54,285 nucleotides of DNA, taken from positions 1 through 54,285 of the forward strand of contig NZ_LR134427.1 in assembly GCF_900637865.1 (NCBI RefSeq), read 5' to 3'. The DNA comes from Legionella adelaidensis. GTDB taxonomy: Bacteria; Pseudomonadota; Gammaproteobacteria; Legionellales; Legionellaceae. Below the pieces are notes generated by a model, which saw only the letters and a program-made list of their open reading frames with translations, was not told where the DNA came from and made no database searches. The position numbers were made by a program, and so were the translations under genes. This document shows, in pieces, positions 7,267 to 17,200 of the stretch. Numbering within the stretch: the stretch's first letter is position 1; each line of letters begins with the position of its first letter.

Positions 7267-9211
7267 ACACTACCTCGTGTTTTTTAGCTATTTTACGGTT
7301 TGTGAGGTAGTAGCGCCGATCACTAAGCGCTATAACGCCACCAAATAATATAAAGAAACCCCCTCCCCAAATCCAGCGTATAAAAGGTTTATAATAAATT
7401 CTGACCGCCCAGGCATTGTCATCAACTGGCTCTGCCAAAGCAATATAAATATCACGGAAAGGGTTGGCATCAATAGCCGCGTCAGTCATTGGCATTTGGC
7501 CTATATTGTATATTCTTTTCTCCGGGTAAATCGTTTTTTCCTTCCCCTTGGAAGTAATTAAAAAGCGGGCTTGAGTACCATGATAATTGGGGCCATTTAA
7601 CTCTCTTTCTTCGCCAAATTGAATTAAATATCCTGCCATTTGTACACTTTCGCCAGGAGCTAACCTCACATCTTTTACTATTCCATAACCCGTAGATACA
7701 CTGATTCCAATAACCGTTATTGCCACACCAAAATGCGCTGTCACCATTCCCCAAAAAGCTTGGTTAATTCCATCAAAACCCCTTTCTTTTACGCGTCTTA
7801 AAATTAAATTAAAAGTACTCACGAAAATCCAGGAAGAAAGAATTACGCCCACAAGCACGGATAATTCGACATGGGGGGCAAAAAAATACAAAACAAAACA
7901 GCCCCCTGCCACAGCTATGCCAATTAAATTGCGAGTTTTTGTAAACAAAGAGCCTACATTATCTTCCCCCCACCGCAAATGAATCCCTAATCCCATTAAA
8001 AGGAACAAGGGGATCATTAAGGGAATAAACACAGTATTAAAATAAGGAGCGCCTACGGACAATTTTCCTAATCCTAGGCCATCAATTAATAGAGGATACG
8101 TGGTGCCTAGAAGCACCGTAAGCATGGCAACCACTAAAAACACATTATTAAGCAATAAAGCACTTTCCTTAGAAAAAAGTGCCGGTCTGGTATGGTTCTT
8201 TACAGTTTGTACACGAAAGGCAAATAAAGTAAGTGAGCCGCCAATCACAAATAATAAAAAAAGTAAAATATACAAGCCTCTTGCCGGATCCACTGCAAAC
8301 GCATGGACTGAAGTTAAAACACCAGAGCGCACTAGAAAAGTACCAATCAAACTCAATGAAAATGCAGAAATAGCTAATAATAAGGTCCAGGCTTTGAATT
8401 GCTGGCGTTGTTCGCTAACCGCTAACGAATGAATTAAAGCCGTTCCAACCAGCCAGGGCATAAAAGAGGCATTCTCCACTGGATCCCAAAACCACCAACC
8501 ACCCCAGCCGAGTTCACGATAAGCCCACCAACTGCCTAAAGTGATACCTGTAGTTAAGCAACACCAGGCTGCCAAAGTCCACGGTCTTGTCCATTTTGCC
8601 CAAGCGCTTTCAATTTTCCCTTCCCACAAAGCTGCCAGGGCAAAAGCAAAAGCTACAGAGAAACCAACATATCCCATATAGAGCATAGGAGGGTGAAATA
8701 AGAAACCTGGGTCTTGCAATAAAGGATTCAAATCACGTCCGACACTGTCTAAAATTTGAAATTGACGCAGAAAAGGGTTCGAGGTAGCTAATAGAAAAAG
8801 AATAAAACCCGCACTGATCACACCCAAGATGACTAAGACTTTGCTACGAATCCTTTGGGGTAAAGAATCACTGAAGAAATTTACCCCAAGCATCCATACA
8901 CTTAATATAGCCACCCACAATAACATCGACCCTTCATGTCCGCCCCAGACAGCACATAATTTATAAAACCAGGGTAAAGAAAGGCTTGAATTATTTAACA
9001 CATACCATACCGAAAAATCGTTAGTAAGAAAGCAAAATGTTAAACAAAGATAAGAAATGGCAATAAAAAAGAAATGTACATTCACATAAATACTTACAGA
9101 AGCAATGTAATCTGGTTTTTTCAGCCACATACCGAGGCTGGGAAGAATGGCGATTAATAACGCAAACAATAAAGCAAGAATTAAAGAAAATACCCCTATT
9201 TCGGCAACCAC
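7259..9211 (-). CDS. ccmF: Haem lyase subunit CcmF
   Basis: A 650-residue polytopic membrane protein of normal CcmF length. The haem-handling WWD motif WGGWWFWDPVENASFMPWL lies at residues 236-254, within many transmembrane helices, with conserved periplasmic loops such as FLFHPPMLYMGYVG before it and the large soluble loop near the C-terminus. It attaches haem delivered by CcmE to apocytochrome c with CcmH and CcmI. The start is GTG at 9211; the ATG at 9213 is out of frame. The ccmE stop lies just upstream, and the GGTAGGG at that stop serves as ribosome site. Confidence 0.97.
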   Translation of the reverse strand: MVAEIGVFSLILALLFALLIAILPSLGMWLKKPDYIASVSIYVNVHFFFIAISYLCLTFCFLTNDFSVWYVLNNSSLSLPWFYKLCAVWGGHEGSMLLWVAILSVWMLGVNFFSDSLPQRIRSKVLVILGVISAGFILFLLATSNPFLRQFQILDSVGRDLNPLLQDPGFLFHPPMLYMGYVGFSVAFAFALAALWEGKIESAWAKWTRPWTLAAWCCLTTGITLGSWWAYRELGWGGWWFWDPVENASFMPWLVGTALIHSLAVSEQRQQFKAWTLLLAISAFSLSLIGTFLVRSGVLTSVHAFAVDPARGLYILLFLLFVIGGSLTLFAFRVQTVKNHTRPALFSKESALLLNNVFLVVAMLTVLLGTTYPLLIDGLGLGKLSVGAPYFNTVFIPLMIPLFLLMGLGIHLRWGEDNVGSLFTKTRNLIGIAVAGGCFVLYFFAPHVELSVLVGVILSSWIFVSTFNLILRRVKERGFDGINQAFWGMVTAHFGVAITVIGISVSTGYGIVKDVRLAPGESVQMAGYLIQFGEERELNGPNYHGTQARFLITSKGKEKTIYPEKRIYNIGQMPMTDAAIDANPFRDIYIALAEPVDDNAWAVRIYYKPFIRWIWGGGFFILFGGVIALSDRRYYLTNRKIAKKHEVVYD

Positions 9212-9212
9212 A

Positions 9213-9644
9213 TTACCCTACCTCATTTTTTTCCAAGGCAGACTTCACTTCAGGAGGCATATAATTTTCATCATGCTTTGCTAAAATTTCCCGAGCCTTG
9301 AAATGTTTATCGTCGATTAACTGCCCAAAGGCGACTACCCCTTGACCTTCTCGAAATAAATCGGGGAGACTACCCTCATATGAAACTTCTATAGTATTTT
9401 TAAAATCCGTTAAAAGAAAATGTACAGACAGGGAATTTTTCTCCCGCACAAGGCTACCTTTTTGTACCACGCCGCCCGCTCTAATAATGTGATGAAGAGG
9501 AGCTTCATTATTCACAATTTGAGTGGGTGAATAAAATAAACTCACATTTTGTCTTAATGCATACAAAATAAGACCCGCTACTAAGCCTAGAGAGGCCGTT
9601 AAAGTTACGGAGAGAATGAGCCTGCGTTTACGTGATGCCTTCAC
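9213..9644 (-). CDS. ccmE: Haem chaperone CcmE
   Basis: A 143-residue periplasmic haem chaperone with one N-terminal membrane anchor (about residues 8-28) and an OB-fold domain. The C-terminal LAKHDENYMPPEV carries His124, which binds haem covalently, and the Tyr three to four residues on that ligates it. It takes haem from CcmC and passes it to CcmF. The start is GTG at 9644, overlapping the ccmD stop as GTGA. Confidence 0.96.
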   Translation of the reverse strand: MKASRKRRLILSVTLTASLGLVAGLILYALRQNVSLFYSPTQIVNNEAPLHHIIRAGGVVQKGSLVREKNSLSVHFLLTDFKNTIEVSYEGSLPDLFREGQGVVAFGQLIDDKHFKAREILAKHDENYMPPEVKSALEKNEVG

Positions 9645-9802
9645 TGTCTTTTAAACCACTGCTGTAATTTTTTAAAAGTGCGTTCCTTTTGCCATTTAAT
9701 GCCCAGAAGGTTCATTACCAGAACAACACAAACCAGACCATAAGCAGGCCATATATATAGGGAATAACCACCCATTGATAACCATTGAAAGAATTGACTC
9801 AT
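9641..9802 (-). CDS. ccmD: Haem exporter protein CcmD
   Basis: A 53-residue protein missed by length filters. It reads MSQFFQWLSMGGYSLYIWPA at its N-terminus, then one hydrophobic segment (about residues 15-33), then a basic amphipathic tail ending KKLQQWFKRQ. The MGGYSxYIWPAYG pattern is the hallmark of CcmD. This small inner-membrane protein stabilises the CcmC-CcmE haem complex and its release from CcmAB. The ATG overlaps the ccmC stop (ATGA, 9799-9802), and its TGA overlaps the GTG of ccmE, so all three are in one translationally coupled unit. Confidence 0.95.
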   Translation of the reverse strand: MSQFFQWLSMGGYSLYIWPAYGLVCVVLVMNLLGIKWQKERTFKKLQQWFKRQ

Positions 9803-10542
9803 TGTTTTACCCCTTCCACTATCTCCTTAACCCAGCTTTGCCTACGCTCACGACTCAATAGCTCGGCGCGTGCTTTTAATAAAATCGCAAAAATACAATA
9901 CAGAGTAAAACCGAATAAATTAATGAGTAATGGGTAAAGCATACTGGAATGTATTTTAGGTTTGCTAAATAGCGTTAAGGTTGCTCCTTGATGTAAAGTA
10001 TTCCACCAATAAACTGAATAATGAATAATAGGAAGATCAACTAATCCTACTAATACTAATATTGCCACCATCTTGTCACTTTGATCTTTATTCTGATAAG
10101 CATTACTAGTCGCAATAATAGCTGCATACAATAACAACAAAATAAGCTCGGAAGTTAAACGAGCATCCCAAATCCACCATGTTCCCCACATGGGCTTGCC
10201 CCATAAACTACCCGTAATTAAGGCAATAAATGCCATTGCCGCCCCTAATTGGGCAAATACAGAAATGAGCAAACCGGCTAGTTTAATTTGCCAAACTAAT
10301 AATAAAAAAGCTAAAAAACCCATACCAGCGTATAAAGCCATAGATAAGAAAGCACCAGGAACGTGAATATAAATAATACGAAACGCATCACCTTGCTGGT
10401 AATCCGCTGGTGCAAAACATAAACCCCACACTATTCCAATAGTAATCAAGAGCAAAGAACTGATGCCTACTGTGAATGTCCAACGCTCCGAAAACTGGTA
10501 AAAGTTTTTAGGGGAAGCCAGTCGATATAAAAATTTCCACAT
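9799..10542 (-). CDS. ccmC: Haem transporter CcmC
   Basis: A 247-residue membrane protein. I take the start at the ATG at 10542 (MWKFLYRLASPKNFYQF), which matches the usual CcmC N-terminus; an in-frame TTG at 10560 would add six residues. Six transmembrane helices are apparent. His60 (YIHVP), the WWD motif WGTWWIWDARL (residues 119-129) and a second His in PIIHYSVYWWNTLHQ are the haem-handling positions. It loads haem onto CcmE. A 116-base gap separates it from ccmB, the largest break in the operon. Confidence 0.96.
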   Translation of the reverse strand: MWKFLYRLASPKNFYQFSERWTFTVGISSLLLITIGIVWGLCFAPADYQQGDAFRIIYIHVPGAFLSMALYAGMGFLAFLLLVWQIKLAGLLISVFAQLGAAMAFIALITGSLWGKPMWGTWWIWDARLTSELILLLLYAAIIATSNAYQNKDQSDKMVAILVLVGLVDLPIIHYSVYWWNTLHQGATLTLFSKPKIHSSMLYPLLINLFGFTLYCIFAILLKARAELLSRERRQSWVKEIVEGVKQ

Positions 10543-10658
10543 AGCTAACAATTGATTCAAAAAAGGCTAAAATTTTAACATGAGTTTTCAGCTGTGTCTG
10601 CAAAAGCTTACAAGTATAATAATCAAAAAACTCAGAAGTGAGACAAAATTATTAGCAC

Positions 10659-11330
10659 TTACTCAGCTAAGCTAAAACGGATGACACTCGCTATCGCAAA
10701 AGGCAGTAACGTTATAGCAATCAGTGATATGGCTAAGAGTAAGGCTAATATTCCATTCGTGGGTAATTGTTGCATAGCTAATTGCAAAGCGCTGCTCCCG
10801 AAAATAAGTATCGGGATGGTAAGAGGTAACAAAATCAAGGCCATAAAAATGCCTTTTTGTTTGATTCCAAGACTGAATGCTGCAACAAGCGCGCATAGAT
10901 AAAGGATTGCAGGAGAGCCCAAGAATAGGCTCACTTCGAGAATAAAAATCTCAAAGGCTTTAAGATCAAATAACAAGGCTATTAAAGGAGTAAACAGGAT
11001 AATGGGGATTATATTTAGTACCCATTGAGTTATTATCTTTGCACAAACCAATAGACTCATAGAAGTACCGGCCACAATCCATTGCTCAAGCACACCATCT
11101 TCATAATCTTGCTGAAAAAGACGCTCTGCAGACAATAGCAGCGATAACAAAAGAGCCATCCAGAAAATACCGGGGGCAATAGTTCGTAGCAATTGTGGGT
11201 CTGCGGGCATTGATAAAGGGAAAAAGACCAAAATCATTAAATAGAATAAACAGGAATTAATAAGTAAGTTATATTGTCTAGAATTAAGCAAAAGCTCTCT
11301 TTGTACTTGCTGTATGAATAGTGACTTCAC
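10659..11330 (-). CDS. ccmB: Haem exporter membrane subunit CcmB
   Basis: A 223-residue polytopic inner-membrane protein with six hydrophobic segments and the family segment ERLFQQDYEDGVLEQW near residue 70. It is the permease partner of the CcmA ATPase; together they release holo-CcmE from CcmC. The start is GTG at 11330, overlapping the ccmA stop as GTGA. Confidence 0.94.
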   Translation of the reverse strand: MKSLFIQQVQRELLLNSRQYNLLINSCLFYLMILVFFPLSMPADPQLLRTIAPGIFWMALLLSLLLSAERLFQQDYEDGVLEQWIVAGTSMSLLVCAKIITQWVLNIIPIILFTPLIALLFDLKAFEIFILEVSLFLGSPAILYLCALVAAFSLGIKQKGIFMALILLPLTIPILIFGSSALQLAMQQLPTNGILALLLAISLIAITLLPFAIASVIRFSLAE

Positions 11331-11923
11331 AACAAGTACTCCTTACAGGAGTATGAAAAGGGTAAATCTTGATGAGAGGTTAATACAATTTGTCCTCCTT
11401 GCAGAAGATGTTCATTACACCATTTTCCAATAATATATATTGAGTCCTGATCTAAGGCCACAAATGGCTCGTCCAACAACCATAGTTTGGATTGGGTAAG
11501 TTGCAAACGTAACAGCCCTACTTTACGCCGCTGTCCAGCGGATAATAAACCACAGGGCAGATCAGAGACTTCATGCAAAAACAATTCATCCATTAACTTT
11601 TTATAATCGGCTGCGTGTTTTTTTTTAAATTCAAATTCACAGTTTTCTTTCGGCGTTAAAAATAAACTAATGCTTGGCTTATGCCCTACATAGCATATAT
11701 GTTGATGATATTCAGCTAACTGTTGATGAATGGGCTTTTGGTTATATGATATTTCTCCCGACTGAGGGGACAATATTCCAGCTAATAATCTAATAAGCGT
11801 AGTTTTTCCAGACCCGTTTGCTCCACGCAAATGTAACAGTTCTCCTGCTTGTACTGTAAACGTTACATCACCCAAAAGCGGATTATCTGCGTAATCAAAG
11901 CATAAATTTTTAACGGCAAGCAT
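11327..11923 (-). CDS. ccmA: Cytochrome c biogenesis ATP-binding protein CcmA
   Basis: A 198-residue ABC ATPase. Walker A is GANGSGKTT (residues 34-42), the signature is LSAGQRRKVGLLRL, and Walker B is LWLLDEP. It hydrolyses ATP to drive release of haem-loaded CcmE. It is the first ccm gene and sits 4 bases downstream of sohB, so a promoter ahead of sohB may drive the whole set. Confidence 0.95.
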   Translation of the reverse strand: MLAVKNLCFDYADNPLLGDVTFTVQAGELLHLRGANGSGKTTLIRLLAGILSPQSGEISYNQKPIHQQLAEYHQHICYVGHKPSISLFLTPKENCEFEFKKKHAADYKKLMDELFLHEVSDLPCGLLSAGQRRKVGLLRLQLTQSKLWLLDEPFVALDQDSIYIIGKWCNEHLLQGGQIVLTSHQDLPFSYSCKEYLL

Positions 11924-11927
11924 AACC

Positions 11928-12863
11928 TTAACCCCAAGGATGCAAGAGCTTCATGCCTGGTTTAAGTAATTTATCTAAAAATGATTGCTTGCCGTGCACT
12001 TTGATTTGATAAAGATTATAATCTGCCATTTTTTCGGCCAGATATTCATCACTGGTTTTTAACTCATCCACCAATTTAAGGTCCATGGCATCCTTTGCTA
12101 ACCAATGCTCTCCCGTAGCCACTTTGTGAATGTCTAACTCTTCGCGATTTTTTAAAACATACTCTTTAAAGGTTGCATGGATTTGCTCTAAATCTTCTTG
12201 GAATTTTTGACGCCCTTTTTCTGTATTTTCTCCAAATAAGGTAAGTGTGCGCTTATATTCCCCAGCGGTTAAGAGCTCAACGTCTATATCATTTTTTTTA
12301 AGCCATCGATGAAAATTAGGGATTTGTGCCACTACACCGATAGATCCTAAAATCGCAAAAGGAGCAGCTATGACTTTATTAGCGACACAAGCCATTAAAT
12401 AGCCACCACTCGCAGCCATTTTATCAATGCAAGCTGTAAGTTTTATACCTTTTTGACGGATTCTATGTAATTGAGAGGCAGCTAATCCATAACCGTTTAC
12501 GGCGCCACCAGGGCTTTCCACCCGAACTACAATTTCATCTTCAGGTTTGGCGATAGCTAGAATGGCCGAAACTTCTTCACGCAACTGTTCCGTTTGAGAA
12601 GCTCTTATATCACCGTTAAAATCAATCACAAAAACAGAGGGCTTTCTTGCTTTTTCTTTTTTAATCTTTTCGGATTTACCCAGAATTTCCTTCTGCATGC
12701 GCAACTTTATTTTCTGATACTGTTTATTAAGAGGAATAATCTCCAATTTGGGTCTAGGTTTACGACTTATAGCAAAAATCCCTGCTGTAAGTAGTAATAC
12801 AGCTATGACTAAAGTAAAGGTTTTAAGTGCAAACAAGCCATAATTTGCTAGAAATTCCATCAT
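11928..12863 (-). CDS. sohB: Inner-membrane serine protease SohB (peptidase S49)
   Basis: A 311-residue member of the signal peptide peptidase A/SohB family. One or two N-terminal membrane segments (about residues 8-30) precede a basic linker and the S49 domain. Key segments are VRVESPGGAVNGYG, DKMAASGGYLMACVANKV with the nucleophilic Ser, and LTAGEYKRTLTLFGENTEKGRQKFQ with the general-base Lys. It likely degrades membrane-associated peptides. Two consecutive ATGs (12863 and 12860) follow AAAAGG. It leads the ccm operon with only 4 bases before ccmA. Confidence 0.94.
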   Translation of the reverse strand: MMEFLANYGLFALKTFTLVIAVLLLTAGIFAISRKPRPKLEIIPLNKQYQKIKLRMQKEILGKSEKIKKEKARKPSVFVIDFNGDIRASQTEQLREEVSAILAIAKPEDEIVVRVESPGGAVNGYGLAASQLHRIRQKGIKLTACIDKMAASGGYLMACVANKVIAAPFAILGSIGVVAQIPNFHRWLKKNDIDVELLTAGEYKRTLTLFGENTEKGRQKFQEDLEQIHATFKEYVLKNREELDIHKVATGEHWLAKDAMDLKLVDELKTSDEYLAEKMADYNLYQIKVHGKQSFLDKLLKPGMKLLHPWG

Positions 12864-13161
12864 GTAACCTTTTCATTTTTTAAAAAGAATCGCAATTATC
12901 TCTTTCTAAGATAGGGAGTGCAAGCACGTGAGGAAAAAGTACTACACGAATTTGAGAGTACTTAAAGAGGTAAAAATGCTCACCCCTACCATTTTAAACA
13001 ATTTAAATAGACCCCGTAATTAAATGCCACTTAAAAATTTGCCAAAATTACCCGGAGTATTTCTCACGCCAGATTTGAACCGACAGTTCAAAAATAGCAT
13101 TTTGGAGTTTCTTGGGTATATACTTATATAAATTAGATATTCATTTGATATGGAGTGCGTG
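12864..13161. other. Divergent intergenic region between sohB and a plus-strand gene
   Basis: There is no gene in these 298 bases. They hold two short inverted repeats: AAGTACT/AGTACTT (12937-12943 and 12957-12963) and TTTGAAC/GTTCAAA with a 5-base spacer (13074-13092). A promoter-like TTGGAG (13102-13107) and TATATA (13125-13130) lie 17 bases apart ahead of the plus-strand gene. The palindromes could be operators; no regulator is identifiable. Confidence 0.4.
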
Positions 13162-13473
13162 ATGAGTGATCTGAAGTCCAAATTACCCGATTTAAAAGAA
13201 TTAGGTTCGATGACTAGTAAATTGTTTAAAGATTTAAAAAGTAGCGTAGGCGAGATCATTGATGATTATAAGAAAAAGCGTGAACAAGCCGAAGTGGAAG
13301 CAAAAACCACGGAAGTAAAAACTGAGGCAAAACCCGCTGAACCTGCGAAAACAGCATCTACGGAGCCAACGCCTGAAACCGCTGAAAAAAAACAAGCACA
13401 AGTTGTTGAAGAACCACCTCCAGCAACACAAGAACCACCTGTGCCTCCTACGGATGTTGATAAAGAGGCCTAA
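13162..13473 (+). CDS. Hypothetical protein with Pro/Glu/Ala/Thr-rich tail
   Basis: I do not recognise this 103-residue protein. I start it at the ATG at 13162 (MSDLKSKLPDLKELG) because GGAG at 13152-13155 is well placed; the ATG at 13150 is an alternative adding 4 residues. Residues 1-50 look helical and charged, with DLKSSVGEIIDDYKKKREQAEVEAKTT-like coiled coil. The rest is low-complexity, rich in Pro, Ala, Glu, Thr and Val, ending EPPVPPTDVDKEA. There are no membrane segments or signal peptide. Composition suggests an extended scaffold or linker. The coding frame is supported by the ribosome site and by an upstream promoter-like sequence. Confidence 0.65.
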   Translation: MSDLKSKLPDLKELGSMTSKLFKDLKSSVGEIIDDYKKKREQAEVEAKTTEVKTEAKPAEPAKTASTEPTPETAEKKQAQVVEEPPPATQEPPVPPTDVDKEA

Positions 13474-13534
13474 GTCACGATCCAGACGCACTGGTGCTCT
13501 CAATTGCTTCCAGTCGTAAAGATTAAAATTGCAG

Positions 13535-13555
13535 CCTGGTTGCTTGTCAACCAGG
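13535..13555. repeat. Palindromic repeat, family R3 (CCTGGTTG/CAACCAGG)
   Basis: CCTGGTTG and CAACCAGG form an 8-bp perfect stem around CTTGT, followed by TTTAAAT. It sits 62 bases after a plus-strand gene and may terminate it. Larger two-ended copies occur at 45743-45814 and 50433-50518. Confidence 0.75.
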
Positions 13556-13648
13556 TTTAAATACCTGATTTAAGAATAGCCCTCATCTGATGATAAGTAG
13601 GCCAAGGGGGATGAATTACAAACCTTCAAACCTCCTTACTTAAATTAT

Positions 13649-14233
13649 TTATCTATAGCAGCTTATGTAGCTAAAACCATTACATTGATTACCAAAGCAA
13701 AGACGCTGATTACCCAGTGCTTTTGTAGCGGGAACATGTGGTTCTATTTTATAGTCCTTTGTCTTGCTATAGCCTAACATTCTACAATAGGAATACGCTG
13801 CTCTTTGTCCGCAGCCGGTGCCATTCTTATAACACCAATCTACGCGGTAATGTTGAAAACGGGGTAATGGGAAACGACGATAGCGGTAATAATATTTCTC
13901 GGCGGGTTTATGGCCTATTTTTCCTACGCAGGTGATAAGTTTAAAACCACTGCACCGCCAACCGCGACATTCTGCGCGGGTTCCCAAAAAATTTGTTAAA
14001 CCCACATTGTAATCTATCACTTGTTTATTGGCGTCTTTATAACCCAACATTTGGCAATAACGCGTAGCCACAGGTTGACCACATTTTCCCTTGAAAGAAC
14101 AATAGTTTAAACGTTTGCCATGATACGTAGGATACCAAAAATTGCGGTAAAATTCTTTCTCGGCCGCTTCTTGCGCCTGTATAGAAAAACTTAGAAAAAA
14201 TACAGATAGGAAACAAAACAACTTTGCAAACAT
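13649..14233 (-). CDS. Secreted two-module cysteine-rich protein
   Basis: A 194-residue protein with a clear signal peptide (MFAKLFCFLSVFFLSFSIQA, cut after residue 20). The start at 14233 has AAAGGA upstream; a start at 14263 would add ten residues. The mature part is two copies of one module with six cysteines each: Cys45, 51, 60, 89, 94, 102 and Cys134, 141, 150, 179, 184, 192. The last five cysteines are offset by exactly 90 residues. Each module reads CGQxxAxxYCxMLGY ... LGxxxxCxGxxCxGFxxIxC. This suggests three disulfides per module and extracytoplasmic function. I know similar uncharacterised proteins in Legionella but no function. It lies 13 bases after dnaE and may be co-transcribed with it. 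Confidence 0.85.
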   Translation of the reverse strand: MFAKLFCFLSVFFLSFSIQAQEAAEKEFYRNFWYPTYHGKRLNYCSFKGKCGQPVATRYCQMLGYKDANKQVIDYNVGLTNFLGTRAECRGWRCSGFKLITCVGKIGHKPAEKYYYRYRRFPLPRFQHYRVDWCYKNGTGCGQRAAYSYCRMLGYSKTKDYKIEPHVPATKALGNQRLCFGNQCNGFSYISCYR

Positions 14234-14246
14234 AAAAGTCCTTTTA

Positions 14247-17200
14247 TTAATAACACACTTCAATCCTTTCTTTATCTAACAAATCGGCCAAAATTGCAAT
14301 TAAATCATCGCTTGGTTGAATGCGCCACTGAGAAGCCAAAGTGATTAAACCTGCTGCAACTTCATTTAAATATTTTATTTGAATTAAACAATTTCCTTGA
14401 TTAGCTTTGAAAATAGCTTGTAATGCAGGAATTACGTGCTTATCAGCGGGTGTCAACGTTATTGCTATGCACTTTGCAAAACGGGTTCGCGCTTCACTTA
14501 AACTGTAAATTTCACTTGCCATTATTTTTAAGCCGCCTGAATAGTCGTCTTGGCTCACCTCACCTTCTATTAATATTATCTTTCCTGTAGCCAGTAAATT
14601 TTCCCGGGATTCCAGTATCTCTGAAAAAGCAATGCCATCAAGCTTTCCAGTTGAGTCTTCTAAATTGATTATTGCCAGCTTTTTCCCTCGCTTAGTAATT
14701 ACTCGTCTTATTCCTGCTACTAATCCACAAACTATAGTCTTTTTCGTTTGTGGATTGAGATTTCCAATAGGAACAACAACTGCGGAAAATTCTTTAATAT
14801 ATGTATCAGCTGGATGACCAGAAAGATAAAATCCCAAGGTTTCTTTTTCACCATCTAAACGTTCTTTTTCTTGCCATGGTTTTCCGATTAGATAATCACT
14901 CTTTTCCGTTGCACTCTCTGCAAAAATACCAAATAAATCAGTTTGGCCACTGTTTTGATTCTGATGAAAATTGGCCCCCATTTGCATTGCTTTTTCAAGT
15001 GAATTAAATAAAACCGAGCGTTCCATTTTCCACTCATCCATGGAGCCACTCTTAATTAACGCTTCTAATACGCGGCGATTCACTTTGCGTAAATCCAGGC
15101 GCTGGCAAAATGTAAATAAATCTTCAAATAATCCTGAGCGCTCACGCTCTTGCACAATCAAATCAATAGCGGCCGAACCTACCCCCTTTATTGCCCCTAA
15201 GCCATAAATAATGGTTTGGTCATCTTTGACCGTAAAATGATAACGGGAAACATTTATAGAAGGAGGCAAAATAGTAAGCCCCATTTGTTTGCATTCATTA
15301 ATAAAAATAACGACCTTATCTGTATTATCCATATCCGAAGATAAAACCGCAGCCATAAAAGCCGCAGGATGGTGCGCTTTTAACCAAGCCGTTTGATATG
15401 CTACCAGAGCATAAGCAGCAGAATGCGATTTATTAAACCCATACCCGGCGAATTTTTCCATTAAATCAAAAATACCCGTTGCCGTTTCTGCTTCCACTCC
15501 TTTAGCAACTGCCCCCTCCGTAAAAATAGCCCGTTGTTTCGCCATCTCTTCAGGTTTCTTCTTACCCATGGCTCTTCGCAATAAATCTGCAGCTCCCAAG
15601 GTGTAATTAGCCAAAACCTGAGCAATTTGCATCACTTGCTCTTGGTACAGAATAACTCCATAGGTGGGTTTTAAAATGGGTTCTAAATCAGGATGTGGAT
15701 ATTCAACGCGCGCTCTCCCATGTTTTCTATCGATAAAATCATCCACCATACCAGACTGTAGAGGCCCTGGGCGAAAAAGTGCTACCAAGGCAATAATTTC
15801 TTCAAAACAATCAGGTTGTAGACGGTGAATCAACTCTTTCATTCCTCTGGATTCAAGCTGAAATACCGCCGTTGTTTTACATGCTTTCAATAAATCAAAA
15901 GAAAGCTTATCGTCCATAGGAATTGTATTGATATTAATGGGTGACTTACCCTCTTTCTCTCGTTGTGCATTTACTGTTATAAGCGCCCAATTAATAATGG
16001 TTAGTGTGCGCAAACCCAGGAAGTCAAATTTTACCAAGCCGGCTGCCTCTACATCGTCCTTATCAAATTGACTTACTAGCTGGGTAGAGCCCTCTTCACA
16101 ATAAATAGCGGTAAAATCAGTTAATTCAGAAGGAGCAATTACCACACCGCCGGCATGTTTGCCGGCGTTACGCGTGATTCCTTCTAACTTTAATGCTAAA
16201 TCAATTAACTCTTTAACCTCTTCTTCTTCTTGATAACGTCGCTGTAGCTCTTCTTCCTGCAGTGCTTTTTCTAAAGTAATACCTAATTCAAAAGGAATTA
16301 ATTTCGCCAATTTATCAACGAAGTTGTAAGGATGACCTAATACACGACCTACGTCTCTCACTACGGCTTTAGCGGCCATAGTTCCAAAGGTAATAATTTG
16401 CGAAACGCTTTGCCTGCCATATTTTTCTGCTACATACTCAATAACGCGATCACGGCCTTCCATACAAAAATCAATATCAAAATCCGGCATGGAAACGCGC
16501 TCTGGATTTAAAAACCGCTCAAAAAGAAGTTCAAATTCCAAAGGATCCAAATCCGTAATTTCCAAGGCATATGCTACTAATGATCCAGCACCTGACCCCC
16601 TTCCTGGCCCTACAGGAACTCCGTTTAATTTGGCCCATTGGATAAAGTCGGCCACAATTAAAAAATATCCCGCAAAACCCATAGAATTGATTACAGTGAG
16701 TTCTAATTGCAGACGCTTTTCGTAAGTCTCTCTATGTGCGCTTAATTCTGTTTGGCGGTTAGCAAATAAGTGTTTAAACCGCTTTTCCAGCCCATCTTCT
16801 GCCAAATGGCACAAATAACTCTCTACCGTAGAGTCTGAAGGGACAGGGAAATTTGGCAAATAATTTTTTCCTAACTCCAGTTTCACAGTGCATCTTTTGC
16901 TAATTTCAACCGTATTTCGCAGTGCTTGCGGCAAATCATTAAAAAGCATTTTCATTTCATCAGAAGAGCGTAAGTATTGCTGAGGGCTATATTTTTTGTC
17001 CCGACGTGGGTCGGCCAAAGTATAGCCCTCACGAATACAAACCCGTGCCTCATGCGCTTCAAAATCGTCCGGGCTTATAAAACACACGCCATTGGTGGCC
17101 ACCAATGGCAAACCTAATTCCTCTGCTAACTTAACTGCCTTCGTATTATAAATTTCTTCATTTTCACGCCCTGTCCGTTGGATTTCTATATAAAAACGGT

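Noticed and set aside
13020-13259. A minus-strand open frame overlapping the small Pro-rich gene
   Set aside because: No homology, no ribosome site, and it overlaps a promoter-like region and a better gene.
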